Translations under genes and position numbers: made by a program
NCBI GenBank assembly: GCA_902517365.1
Contig: CABYCA010000018.1
Span: 1 to 13,175 of the forward strand
Length of the DNA: 13,175 nucleotides
Reading direction: 5' to 3'
Source of the DNA: an uncultured Bacteroidota bacterium
GTDB taxonomy: Bacteria; Bacteroidota; Bacteroidia; Flavobacteriales; Flavobacteriaceae
Shown: piece after piece, positions 1-8,783 of the stretch
How the letters are laid out: every line of letters begins with the position of its first letter
How positions within the stretch are numbered: position 1 is the first letter of the stretch
Notes under the pieces: model-generated
The model's input: only the letters and a program-made list of their open reading frames with translations
What the model was told of the DNA's origin: nothing
Databases searched by the model: none

Positions 1-365
1 CTATTGTTTTTGGTCAATTAGCTTTCAAAAAAATGAATGATGGTTTTGTAAGTTTAGGTGAAGGAATGAAAATAGGGATTGGGATTGCTGCACTTGGATC
101 TGCAATTGGTATTGCATATGGGATATTTCAGGGATATGTTTTAGACCCTGACACTATGTCTAAAGCTATGGATTATGCTATAGAGCAAGCAATTCAACAG
201 AATCCAGAGATTGGGGATGAAATAGTACAGGCTATGGAAGGTGCATTTGAATTCTTTGCAAATCCACTTATTTCCTCATCAATTGGAATGGCAGTATCAT
301 TATTTTTTGGTGGACTTATATCATTATTAACAGGATTAGCAGTTAAAAAAAATAGGCCAGCTTAA
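1..365 (+). CDS. DUF4199 family membrane protein, 5' partial
   Basis: C-terminal part of a small integral membrane protein of the DUF4199 family, whose function is unknown. The reading frame is open to the left edge (in-frame residues IVFGQLAFKK precede the Met at 33), so that Met is internal and the true start lies outside the window. Two hydrophobic helices are visible, one about 11-35 and one about 82-104 residues after that Met, separated by an acidic amphipathic stretch rich in Glu and Gln. The order helix, 'FQGYVLDPD'-type segment, charged helix, 'SLFFGGLISLL'-type helix and basic tail matches the family as I know it. It ends 7 bases before the glycosyltransferase start, so the two are almost surely co-transcribed; in many Bacteroidota DUF4199 genes sit next to such a glycosyltransferase. 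No enzymatic motif is visible. Confidence 0.8.
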   Translation, partial: IVFGQLAFKKMNDGFVSLGEGMKIGIGIAALGSAIGIAYGIFQGYVLDPDTMSKAMDYAIEQAIQQNPEIGDEIVQAMEGAFEFFANPLISSSIGMAVSLFFGGLISLLTGLAVKKNRPA

Positions 366-372
366 ATAGCCT

Positions 373-1317
373 ATGGATGTTTCAATTATAATACCACTAT
401 ATAACGAATCTGAGTCTTTAGAAGAACTCAACGAATGGATTAATAGATCTTTTATTGATCTTAGCCTTTCATATGAGATAATCTATATTGACGATGGTAG
501 CAATGATAAATCATGGAAAATTATTGAGGAAATTGCAAACAGAGTCAACAATGTCAAGGGTATCTCGTTTAATAGAAATTATGGAAAATCTCAAGCATTA
601 AGAGTTGGATTTGATGTGTGTGAAGGGAATTATGTTGCTACTCTTGATGCTGATCTTCAAGATTCACCTGAGGAAATTCCTGTTATGATTGAAAAACTAA
701 TCAATAATAATCTCGATATGGTTTCAGGTTGGAAAAAGAAAAGATATGATTCATATTTTTTTAAAAAAATCCCATCCTTATTTTTCAATATGGTTGCTAG
801 GGTTTTTTCAGGTATAAAGCTTCATGACTTTAATTGTGGAATAAAGGTTTATAGAAGAGAAGTAATTAAATCAATTAATTTATATGCTGATATGCATAGA
901 TTTATTCCTATTCTTGCAAAAAATGATGGGTTCAATAAAATTGGGGAACATATAGTTAAGCATCAGCCTAGAAAATATGGAATAAGTAAATTTGGAAATG
1001 AGAGGTTTATTAGAGGATTTTTAGACATAACAACCTTATGGTTTACAAATAAATTTGGAAGAAGACCAATGCATTTTTTTGGTTTAATTGGCACAATAAT
1101 GATTGTTGTTGGTATTTTGTTTACATTTTATCTTGGTTATAACAAATTATTTATTGACACCAGTTCTAGACTGATTACAACAAGACCTGAATTCTATGTT
1201 GCCTTAACAACAATGATTTTAGGTGCACAATTTTTTATTGCAGGATTCATAGCTGAATTAATCCTAAAGTTTAATCTAGATAAGGACAAGTATTCCATAA
1301 AAAATAAAACTTTTTAA
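373..1317 (+). CDS. Family 2 glycosyltransferase, DPM1/GtrB-like, membrane-anchored
   Basis: Likely transfers a sugar from a nucleotide donor to a polyprenyl-phosphate carrier on the cytoplasmic face of the inner membrane. The GT-A fold is clear: N-terminal strand and loop with PLYNES (8-13), IDDGS (39-43) for nucleotide binding, and the metal-binding DADLQD motif (92-97) followed by Pro-Glu-Glu, the pattern of dolichol/undecaprenyl-phosphate glycosyltransferases. Two hydrophobic helices near 235-256 and 275-298 anchor the C-terminus, as in GtrB-type enzymes. The length of 314 residues is normal for this group and the start gives a complete N-terminal strand. It lies 7 bases after the DUF4199 gene, and its stop directly abuts the ABC exporter start (TAAATG), so translation is probably coupled. 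The sugar and acceptor cannot be read from the sequence; the lipid-carrier role is inferred from family and topology. Confidence 0.88.
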   Translation: MDVSIIIPLYNESESLEELNEWINRSFIDLSLSYEIIYIDDGSNDKSWKIIEEIANRVNNVKGISFNRNYGKSQALRVGFDVCEGNYVATLDADLQDSPEEIPVMIEKLINNNLDMVSGWKKKRYDSYFFKKIPSLFFNMVARVFSGIKLHDFNCGIKVYRREVIKSINLYADMHRFIPILAKNDGFNKIGEHIVKHQPRKYGISKFGNERFIRGFLDITTLWFTNKFGRRPMHFFGLIGTIMIVVGILFTFYLGYNKLFIDTSSRLITTRPEFYVALTTMILGAQFFIAGFIAELILKFNLDKDKYSIKNKTF

Positions 1318-3135
1318 ATGAATTATTTTACAAGAGTACTTAAATATGGCCTTGATTACTCATACTTTGCAGTACTTAATATTATATTCAATGTTCTTTA
1401 TGCAATTTTTAGTGCCTTAGCATTTGTTTCTTTCATCCCTATGCTTGATGTACTCTTTAAGCAAACAAAAAAAGTTTATATCGAGCCAGAGTATAAAGGT
1501 ATAAGTGAAATTAGAGAATATGCAGAGAATTATTTCAATTATTATATCTCAAAACAACTAGAAACAGATATTTCATCAACACTTATTATAGTAGTAAGCA
1601 TAGTTATTTTCTTTTTTCTTATGAAAAATATTTTTAATTATTTAGCGCTCTACAATATTACATTTGTAAAAAATGGTCTATTAAAAAAATTAAGAGAGAA
1701 TCTTTACTCAAAAGTTTTACTAATGCCAATTTCATATTTTATTAATAAGAAAAAAGGTGACTTGATGTCAAGAATTACTGCTGATATACTTGAAATTCAA
1801 ACATCATATTTATCAATATTAGAATTGATGGTTAGAGAACCATTAACTATTTTATTTACACTTATTGTAATGTTTACAATAAGTCCTTCTCTAACACTTT
1901 TTGTAATATTATTTATTCCTATTTCTGGGTCTATTATATCTATAATTGGAAAAAAATTAAGAAAAGATTCTAAACAGGTACAACAACAACAAAGCAACTT
2001 TCTCTCGATAATAGATGAAACAATAAGTGGCCAAAAAGTTATAAAGTCATTTATATCAGAATCTTTCTTTTTGAAAAAATTTGATGAAATAAATAATTTA
2101 CTTTTCAGGTATTCTAATAAAGTAGTAAATAGAAAAAATTTAGCTGGCCCTTTTAGTGAGTTTATGGGAATATTAATTATTGGAGTTCTTTTATGGTTTG
2201 GTGGAAAAATGGTACTTATCAACGCATCAATTTCTGGTACAACTTTCATAGTTTTTATGGGATTAGCCTACAACATATTGACTCCTGCTAAAAATTTAAG
2301 TAAATCTTTTTACAGTATAAAAAAGGGTAATGCTGCAGCTGAAAGGGTTTTTGAAATTATTGAATACAGTAAAGAAATAAATGTCCAAGGAAGAAGTATT
2401 GACATGAATGAGTTTAAAGATAAGATAAGCTTTAACGATTTAGAATTCAGTTATGGTGAATCTAAGATTATAGACAAGTTGAGCTTTACTATAAATAAGG
2501 GTGAAAGTATAGCCTTAGTTGGATCATCAGGTAGTGGTAAAACAACAATAGCAAATCTGCTTAATGGTTTCTTTAATGCAAGTTCTGGGAACATTATAAT
2601 TGATGGAATTAACATAACCGATATAAAAAGAGAGTCACTATATAAGAACATATCAATCGTAACTCAAGAATCCATTCTATTTAACGATACTATATTTAAT
2701 AATATTAAAATTGGAAATTTGGAATCAGAGAAAGAAGATATTATTAATGCTGCCAAAGAAGCGAATGCACATGATTTTATAAAAGATCAGGTAAATGGTT
2801 ATGATACTGAAATTGGAGATTATGGTAATAAATTATCTGGTGGACAAAAACAAAGACTTACAATTGCTAGGGCGATGCTAAAAAGCCCTTCTATATTGAT
2901 TTTAGATGAAGCCACTTCATCATTAGATAGCAAATCAGAGAAGAAAATTCAGGACGCAATAAATAAGCTAATGAATGGTAAAACTTCACTAATTATTGCC
3001 CATAAGTTTTCAACAATTAAGAAGTGCGATAAAATCATTCTTATTGACAAAGGTAGGATAGTTGCGCAAGGAACGCATGATGAACTTATCAACTCAAATT
3101 CTTTATATAAAAATATGAATGAGCTACAAATCTAA
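1318..3135 (+). CDS. ABC exporter, fused permease-ATPase (MsbA-like)
   Basis: Half-transporter of the type IV (MsbA/multidrug exporter) class, expected to work as a homodimer in the inner membrane, moving a lipid or other hydrophobic substrate outward. The N-terminal half carries about six membrane helices (near 17-41, 88-112, 170-188, 192-212, 280-297 and 307-325). The loop between the first two is long, about 45 residues, a feature common in Bacteroidota homologues. The ATPase half is complete: Walker A GSSGSGKTT (402-410), Q-loop Gln450, signature LSGGQ (506-510), Walker B ILILDE with catalytic Glu531, and H-loop His562. At 605 residues it is normal in length. Its ATG follows the glycosyltransferase stop with no gap, so the likely cargo is a glycolipid or lipid-linked sugar made by that enzyme, or lipid A core as for MsbA; this is inference. 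Confidence 0.9.
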   Translation: MNYFTRVLKYGLDYSYFAVLNIIFNVLYAIFSALAFVSFIPMLDVLFKQTKKVYIEPEYKGISEIREYAENYFNYYISKQLETDISSTLIIVVSIVIFFFLMKNIFNYLALYNITFVKNGLLKKLRENLYSKVLLMPISYFINKKKGDLMSRITADILEIQTSYLSILELMVREPLTILFTLIVMFTISPSLTLFVILFIPISGSIISIIGKKLRKDSKQVQQQQSNFLSIIDETISGQKVIKSFISESFFLKKFDEINNLLFRYSNKVVNRKNLAGPFSEFMGILIIGVLLWFGGKMVLINASISGTTFIVFMGLAYNILTPAKNLSKSFYSIKKGNAAAERVFEIIEYSKEINVQGRSIDMNEFKDKISFNDLEFSYGESKIIDKLSFTINKGESIALVGSSGSGKTTIANLLNGFFNASSGNIIIDGINITDIKRESLYKNISIVTQESILFNDTIFNNIKIGNLESEKEDIINAAKEANAHDFIKDQVNGYDTEIGDYGNKLSGGQKQRLTIARAMLKSPSILILDEATSSLDSKSEKKIQDAINKLMNGKTSLIIAHKFSTIKKCDKIILIDKGRIVAQGTHDELINSNSLYKNMNELQI

Positions 3136-3172
3136 TTCTAAATCAATTAAATTTATAGCTTAATATTCTGTA

Positions 3173-6100
3173 ATGATATTATTTTTTGGTGATCCAGAAT
3201 TAAGAGTTTTTGTAGTTAAAGTTTCAGAAGAATTATCATTTGAAGATATAAAAAGACTTTCCTGGGTTTTTGAATCAGACTTAATAGAGTTAAAAGAAAT
3301 ATCAGAAAAATATATTGGTCCTAAATCCTCTATGATTACTCCATGGAGTACTAATGCTGTTGAGATCACAAGAAATATGGGTATTAAAGATATTAATCGT
3401 ATTGAGATGTTTATTAACCATAAAATATCTGAGAAATTTGATAAAATGATAAATGAAGAGTATCAGACTCTTAATCAACATATATTTGATAATAATACAG
3501 TTCCTGATAAAATACATTTTATTCAAAATATTTCTGAATATAATAATGAACAGGGACTAGCTCTAGATGATTTTGAAATTAAATATTTAGAAAATTTATC
3601 AAACAAACTTGGGAGAAAGTTATCAGACTCAGAAGTCTATGGATTTTCTCAAGTCAATTCCGAACACTGTAGACATAAAATATTTAATGGGAAATTTATT
3701 ATTGATGGTGAGGAAAAAGATGAGAGTTTATTTGACTTAATCAAATTAACCTCCAAAAAAAATAAGAATTTTATTGTTTCAGCATATTCTGATAATGTTG
3801 CATTTGTAAATGGACCAATGATAACTCAATTTCAGCCTAGAATAGCGGATAAGTCAAGCTATTTTATAAAGAAAGAAATCGAAAGTATAATCTCCTTAAA
3901 AGCTGAGACTCACAATTTTCCAACTACTGTTGAGCCATACAATGGAGCAGCTACTGGTTCTGGGGGCGAAATAAGAGACAGAGCTGCAGGAGGTATTGGC
4001 TCATTACCATTGATTGGGTCTGCTGTTTATATGACTCCTTATTCAAGATTAAATGATAAAAAGATTTGGGAAAAAAACATTAAAAAAAGAAATTGGAAAT
4101 ATCAAACACCTTCAGATATTTTAATTAAGGCATCCAATGGTGCTTCTGATTTTGGAAACTGCTTTGGGCAACCTCTAATTGTTGGATCATTATTTACGTT
4201 TGAACACGAAGAAAGGGATGAGATCCATTCATATGATAAAGTGATAATGCTTGCTGGTGGAGTTGGATATGGTGAGCTTAGTCAATCAATGAAAGGAAAA
4301 CCTAAAAAAGGTGACATAATTGTACTTCTTGGAGGTGATAACTATAGAATTGGTATGGGTGGAGCATCAGTTTCATCTACTGATACTGGAAGTTATGATA
4401 ATTCAATAGAGCTGAATGCTGTGCAAAGGTCAAACCCAGAAATGCAGAAAAGAGTTACAAATACTATTAGATCATTATTTGAGATGGACAACAATCCAAT
4501 TGTATCTATTCACGATCATGGAGCAGGTGGTCACTTAAATTGTTTTTCAGAATTAGTTGAGAATACTGGTGGTGAAATATACTTAGATTCGTTACCTATC
4601 GGTGATCCTTCTTTATCTTATAAAGAATTAATAGGAAATGAATCTCAAGAAAGAATAGGACTTATTATCAGAGAAGAAGATTACGAAATAGTTAAGAATG
4701 TTGCAGAAAGAGAAAGAGCGCCAATCTACAAAGTTGGGAAGGTTACTGGTGATAATAAATTTAGGGTGTTTGATAGAAAAAATAGTATTGAAACAATCGA
4801 TCTCAAAATTGATAGTTTATTTGGAGATGCACCAAAAAAAATTATTTCTGACACAACAAAAACTATTGAATATTCCGAAATAAGTTATTACGCTGAAAAT
4901 ATTTATGATTATGTTGAAGATGTTTTGTCTCTCGAATCTGTGGCATGTAAGGACTGGTTAACAAATAAAGTTGACAGATGTGTAACCGGAAGAATAGCTC
5001 AACAACAAACTGTTGGTGAAATTCAATTACCTTTATCAAATTGTGGTGTGGTATCTTTGGATTATGACAATTATAATGGAGTTGCAACATCTATTGGTCA
5101 CTCCCCCATCACAGGACTCATAAACCCATCAATTGGAAGTATTAATTCAATAGGAGAATCCTTAACTAATATTATTTGGGCACCACTTGCATGTGGAATT
5201 AAGTCTATATCATTATCAGCAAATTGGATGTGGCCATGTGGAAACCTTGGAGAAGATTCTAGGTTATATAATGCTGTAAATGCATGTTCAAGATTTGCAA
5301 TTGAGCTAGGCATTAATATTCCAACTGGAAAAGACTCATTATCAATGGTCCAGAAATATGATAGTATGAATGTTAAATCTCCAGGTACTGTTATAATATC
5401 TGCCTCAGGTCATTGTGAAGATGTAAGAAAAGTTGTTAAACCAGTTCTAAATAAAAATATTGGTGATATATATTACATAGATTTGTCTTCTGATAAATTA
5501 AAGCTTGGAGGATCATCTTTTGCGCAAACACAAAATAAAATTGGAACTAATGCCCCTACAATAAATGATTCAAAAAAGTTTAAAGATGCATTTAATTTAG
5601 TTCAGGATTTAATAAAAGCTAATAAAATTAAGTCTGGTCATGACATATCATCTGGAGGAATGATTACAACTTTACTTGAATTATGCTTTTCTTCTAATAA
5701 AATTGGAATGGACATTGATCTGACTGAGATTGGATATAATGACACTATTAAATTATTTTTCTCTGAAAACGCTGGAATTATAATACAATCTGAATTAGAT
5801 TTAAATACTGAATTTTCTAAAGTAGGTGTTAGTTGCTTTAAGATTGGAAGAATAAATGAAGATGGGTTACTAAATATTAAAAACTTCGAAAGTAATTTTT
5901 CTTTTAATGTTGATAAGTATCGAGATATTTGGTTCAGTACATCTAGAGATTTTGATAAAATTCAAACAAAAAATAACAAAGGTGTTGAAAGGTTTAAAAA
6001 CTATAAAAATCAACCCCTTAGTTTTATATTTCCAAAAGACTTTAACGTAAATGTTAATTCTAATATTAAAAAGAATGAGATTAATGCAGCAGTAATTAGA

Positions 6101-6829
6101 GAAAAAGGAAGTAATTCGGAAAGAGAAATGGCGTATATGATGTCTTTAGCTGGATTTAATGTCAAAGATATTCATATGACAGATATTATAAATGGAAGAG
6201 AAGATCTCACGGATGTTCAACTCCTTGTTGCAGTAGGTGGTTTTTCAAATTCAGATGTACTTGGTTCAGCAAAGGGGTGGGCAGGATCGTTTATTCATAA
6301 TCCTAAAGCAAAAAATGCAATTACAAACTTTTTTGAAAGAGAAGATACAATTTCATTAGGAGTTTGTAATGGTTGTCAGCTATTTATAGAACTTGGATTA
6401 ATCAATAAAGATCATTCAGATAAACCTAAAATGAAACATAATGATTCAAATAAATTTGAATGTATTTTTTCAACTGTAGATATAATCCCATCTCCATCAA
6501 TAATGTTGAGTGGTCTTGAAGGATCAAGACTAGGTGTTTGGTCTGCACACGGAGAAGGTAAGTTTGATTTACCATATTCAGAAGATAGTTACTCTGTAGC
6601 AGCTAAATACTCATATGATTCATATCCTGCAAATCCAAACGGATCCAAATTTAATACAGCCATGTTAGTGTCAGATAATGGAAGGCATCTTGTCATGATG
6701 CCTCACATTGAAAGATCAATTCATCCTCATAATTGGGCTTTTTACCCTGATAAAAGAAATGATAAATATTCACCATGGATAAAAGTATTTAATAATAGCT
6801 ATAGTTGGTTATTCAATAAGAATAAATAA
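3173..6829 (+). CDS. purL: Phosphoribosylformylglycinamidine synthase, large single-chain form
   Basis: Catalyses the fourth step of de novo purine synthesis in the cytoplasm: FGAR + glutamine + ATP to FGAM + glutamate + ADP + phosphate. All domains sit in one 1218-residue chain: an N-terminal PurS-like domain (starts MILFFGDPE), a linker, two tandem AIR-synthase-like halves, and a C-terminal class I glutamine amidotransferase. Visible landmarks are SEHCRHK with His165, KAETHNFPTT with His247, the Gly-rich ATP-binding stretch GAATGSGGEIRDRAAGG just after it, HDHGAGGH, the glutaminase nucleophile Cys1065 in GVCNGCQ, and the triad partners His1178 and Glu1180 in MMPHIER. The length is close to that of other Bacteroidota enzymes of this form and somewhat shorter than the E. 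coli protein (1295). The start fits the conserved N-terminus. It follows the ABC exporter by 37 bases and may share its transcript; no purine riboswitch or clear promoter is visible upstream. It appears intact. Confidence 0.97.
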   Translation: MILFFGDPELRVFVVKVSEELSFEDIKRLSWVFESDLIELKEISEKYIGPKSSMITPWSTNAVEITRNMGIKDINRIEMFINHKISEKFDKMINEEYQTLNQHIFDNNTVPDKIHFIQNISEYNNEQGLALDDFEIKYLENLSNKLGRKLSDSEVYGFSQVNSEHCRHKIFNGKFIIDGEEKDESLFDLIKLTSKKNKNFIVSAYSDNVAFVNGPMITQFQPRIADKSSYFIKKEIESIISLKAETHNFPTTVEPYNGAATGSGGEIRDRAAGGIGSLPLIGSAVYMTPYSRLNDKKIWEKNIKKRNWKYQTPSDILIKASNGASDFGNCFGQPLIVGSLFTFEHEERDEIHSYDKVIMLAGGVGYGELSQSMKGKPKKGDIIVLLGGDNYRIGMGGASVSSTDTGSYDNSIELNAVQRSNPEMQKRVTNTIRSLFEMDNNPIVSIHDHGAGGHLNCFSELVENTGGEIYLDSLPIGDPSLSYKELIGNESQERIGLIIREEDYEIVKNVAERERAPIYKVGKVTGDNKFRVFDRKNSIETIDLKIDSLFGDAPKKIISDTTKTIEYSEISYYAENIYDYVEDVLSLESVACKDWLTNKVDRCVTGRIAQQQTVGEIQLPLSNCGVVSLDYDNYNGVATSIGHSPITGLINPSIGSINSIGESLTNIIWAPLACGIKSISLSANWMWPCGNLGEDSRLYNAVNACSRFAIELGINIPTGKDSLSMVQKYDSMNVKSPGTVIISASGHCEDVRKVVKPVLNKNIGDIYYIDLSSDKLKLGGSSFAQTQNKIGTNAPTINDSKKFKDAFNLVQDLIKANKIKSGHDISSGGMITTLLELCFSSNKIGMDIDLTEIGYNDTIKLFFSENAGIIIQSELDLNTEFSKVGVSCFKIGRINEDGLLNIKNFESNFSFNVDKYRDIWFSTSRDFDKIQTKNNKGVERFKNYKNQPLSFIFPKDFNVNVNSNIKKNEINAAVIREKGSNSEREMAYMMSLAGFNVKDIHMTDIINGREDLTDVQLLVAVGGFSNSDVLGSAKGWAGSFIHNPKAKNAITNFFEREDTISLGVCNGCQLFIELGLINKDHSDKPKMKHNDSNKFECIFSTVDIIPSPSIMLSGLEGSRLGVWSAHGEGKFDLPYSEDSYSVAAKYSYDSYPANPNGSKFNTAMLVSDNGRHLVMMPHIERSIHPHNWAFYPDKRNDKYSPWIKVFNNSYSWLFNKNK

Positions 6830-6855
6830 GTTAAATTTTATATTACTGAAATTAG

Positions 6856-6908
6856 TCGAATTTATTTTATAAATAATTGTCAATCAATAATTTATAAAAT
6901 TAATTTGA
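6856..6908 (+). terminator. Long AT-rich imperfect hairpin after purL
   Basis: The arms 6856-6879 and 6885-6908 are 24 bases each around a 5-base loop (TCAAT). By hand count 21 positions form Watson-Crick pairs and one a G-U pair, with mismatches at 6863/6901 and 6875/6889. The core is TTTTATAAATAATTG against CAATAATTTATAAAA. The arms are almost all A and T and there is no uninterrupted T run right after the stem, so this is not a classical intrinsic terminator. It lies 27 bases after the purL stop, in the only sizeable gap in the window, which suggests transcript-end formation or mRNA 3' stabilisation. It also covers the candidate promoter for the next gene, so an operator role is an alternative. 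The structure is seen; the function is inferred. Confidence 0.4.
6877..6907 (+). promoter_or_regulatory. Candidate Bacteroidota-type promoter for the acyl-CoA dehydrogenase gene
   Basis: TTG at 6877-6879, a 20-base spacer, then TTAATTTG at 6900-6907. The Bacteroidota housekeeping consensus is TTG, 17-23 bases, TAnnTTTG; the second element here has one mismatch (T for A at its second base). It would place transcription starts near 6914, with a leader of about 70 bases before the ATG at 6988. In DNA this AT-rich such matches arise easily by chance, so this is only the best candidate in the gap. Confidence 0.3.
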
Positions 6909-6933
6909 ATTTGAGTTTTGTAAATATTTTAGG

Positions 6934-6965
6934 TTATTAAAAAGTCTAATTATTAAAAAAACGAA
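6934..6965. repeat. Two-copy 16-base imperfect tandem repeat in the leader of the acyl-CoA dehydrogenase gene
   Basis: TTATTAAAAAGTCTAA (6934-6949) is followed directly by TTATTAAAAAAACGAA (6950-6965), with 13 of 16 positions identical and the first ten exact. It lies 22 bases before the ATG at 6988. It could be a regulator-binding repeat or replication slippage in low-complexity AT-rich DNA; the latter is the default reading. Confidence 0.35.
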
Positions 6966-6987
6966 ATTTAACGCTTTAAATAAAAAT

Positions 6988-8778
6988 ATGTCAACAAAGA
7001 ATAAAACAAAACTCAATGGTGGGGAGTTTCTTCTTAAGGAATCTCTATCGAATGAAATTTTTACACCTGAAGATTTTTCTCAAGAGCAATTGATGATGAA
7101 AGAAACCATAATTGATTTTATGGATAGAGAAATATGGCCTGATAAGATGAAATTTGAAGAAAAAAATTATGATCTCACTTTACAAGCAATGAAGAAAATT
7201 GGCGAATTAGGACTGCTTGGAGTTTCTCTCGAAGAGAAATATGGTGGTATGGGAATGGATTTTACTTCAACAATGCTAGCAGTTGACTATGTATCTGGAA
7301 CGTCAGGTTCAGTAGCCACTGCATATGGAGCACATACTGGTATTGCTATATTGCCTATTTATTTATTTGGTAATGAAGATCAAAAGCAGAAATACCTACC
7401 TAAACTTGCTTCGGGAGAGTGGTTTGGCTCATATTGTTTAACAGAACCAACAGCAGGATCTGATGCAAACTCAGGAAAAACAAAAGCTGTATTAAGTGAT
7501 GATGGGTCACATTACAAGATTTCAGGTCAAAAAATGTGGATTTCCAATGCTGGATTTGCTGATATTTTTATTGTATTTGCTAGAATTGAAGATGACAAAA
7601 ATATTACTGCATTTATTGTACAAAATGAACCTAATAATGGAATTAAATTAGGTGAAGAAGAAAAGAAACTTGGTATTCACTCCTCATCCACTAGACAAGT
7701 ATTTTTTACAGAGACAAAAGTTCCAGTAGATAATCTTTTAGGTGAAAGAAATGGTGGATTTAAGATTGCTATGAATGCACTTAATGTTGGAAGGATAAAA
7801 CTTGGCGCAGGTAATCTTGATGGACAAAGAAGATCAATTTCTATTTCAACTGAATACGCTAATAATAGAGTCCAATTTAAACAACCAATCTCAAATTTTG
7901 GAGCAATAAAAGAAAAATTAGCCTCAATGGCAACTTCATGTTATGCTGGTGAATCAGCGTGTTATAGAGCTGCAAATGATGTTCAATCTAAAATTGACGA
8001 ATATCAATCAACTGGTCTTAGCAAACAAGAATCTGAATTAAAAGGAGTTGAGGAATTTGCTCTTGAATGCTCAATTTTAAAAGTTGCAATTTCAGAGGAT
8101 ATGCAAATATGTGCTGATGAAGGCATACAAATCTTCGGTGGAATGGGATTCTCTGCAGAAGCACCAATTGAAAGTGCATGGAGAGATGCTAGAATTGGTA
8201 GAATATATGAGGGAACCAATGAAATAAATAGAATGCTCATTATAGGCATGTTATTAAAAAAAGCCATGAAAGGTAGTCTTGATATTATGACTCCTTATCA
8301 AAACATTCTAAATAATGAGCCTTTATCGATTGAAGAAAAATGTGATAATTTTCATGATGAGATTATTTTAGTTGAAAATTTCAAGAAAATATTTCTTTTA
8401 CTTCTAGGAAAGGCTTTTGAAAAATATGGTACTGAGATTGATAAAAATCAACAAGTACTATTAAGCCTATCTGATCTTGCTATTGAAGCCTATTTGTCAG
8501 AATCAACCCTAAAAAGAACAATTAAAAATATTAATAGAACTTCAATTGAAGATCAATATGATCAGATAAACATGACTAAATTGTATGTATATGAGGCATG
8601 TCAAATAGTTTTAAAAAAGTCTAACGATGTTACTAATAGTATAGTTGATCTAAAAAGGCAGGATGAGATATACAGCTCTATCACAAATAAGCTTAAGTAT
8701 AGACAAAATCCTAATGTATTTGAACTGAAAACAAAGATTGCAGATAAAATTATCTCAGAAAACAAATACTGTTTTTAG
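6988..8778 (+). CDS. Acyl-CoA dehydrogenase, VLCAD/ACAD9-like long form
   Basis: FAD-dependent enzyme that makes the alpha-beta double bond in acyl-CoA, the first oxidation step of fatty-acid beta-oxidation, passing electrons to electron-transfer flavoprotein. The usual order is present: an N-terminal helical domain, a middle beta domain with CLTEPTAGSD (about 150-159) and KMWISNAG for FAD and substrate contact, and a C-terminal helical domain with the catalytic base Glu408 in YEGTNEIN. About 150 further residues follow, the extra C-terminal domain that marks VLCAD/ACAD9-type enzymes; 596 residues is the usual Bacteroidota length. The position of the Glu (in YEGT, not in an earlier helix) favours straight-chain acyl-CoA rather than isovaleryl-CoA. 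The start has an A-rich leader (AAATAAAAATATG) and no Shine-Dalgarno, as expected for this phylum. It stands alone, without fadA or fadB beside it. Exact chain length preference cannot be told. Confidence 0.92.
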   Translation: MSTKNKTKLNGGEFLLKESLSNEIFTPEDFSQEQLMMKETIIDFMDREIWPDKMKFEEKNYDLTLQAMKKIGELGLLGVSLEEKYGGMGMDFTSTMLAVDYVSGTSGSVATAYGAHTGIAILPIYLFGNEDQKQKYLPKLASGEWFGSYCLTEPTAGSDANSGKTKAVLSDDGSHYKISGQKMWISNAGFADIFIVFARIEDDKNITAFIVQNEPNNGIKLGEEEKKLGIHSSSTRQVFFTETKVPVDNLLGERNGGFKIAMNALNVGRIKLGAGNLDGQRRSISISTEYANNRVQFKQPISNFGAIKEKLASMATSCYAGESACYRAANDVQSKIDEYQSTGLSKQESELKGVEEFALECSILKVAISEDMQICADEGIQIFGGMGFSAEAPIESAWRDARIGRIYEGTNEINRMLIIGMLLKKAMKGSLDIMTPYQNILNNEPLSIEEKCDNFHDEIILVENFKKIFLLLLGKAFEKYGTEIDKNQQVLLSLSDLAIEAYLSESTLKRTIKNINRTSIEDQYDQINMTKLYVYEACQIVLKKSNDVTNSIVDLKRQDEIYSSITNKLKYRQNPNVFELKTKIADKIISENKYCF

Positions 8779-8783
8779 AAATT

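Noticed and set aside
1797..2249. Minus-strand reading frame of 150 codons inside the ABC exporter
   Set aside because: It lies wholly antisense to a strongly conserved membrane domain, resembles no family and has a composition expected from reversed hydrophobic codons.
3136..3172. Possible purine riboswitch or promoter before purL
   Set aside because: Only 37 bases separate the exporter stop from the purL start. This is too short for a riboswitch, and no TAnnTTTG-like element is present.
4863..5313. Two minus-strand reading frames of 75 and 71 codons within purL
   Set aside because: They are antisense to the conserved synthetase domain and show no protein family features.
3173..6829. Unusual one-chain PurL as a sign of gene transfer
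   Set aside because: The large form is normal in Bacteroidota, all active-site residues are present, and base use looks like that of the neighbours.
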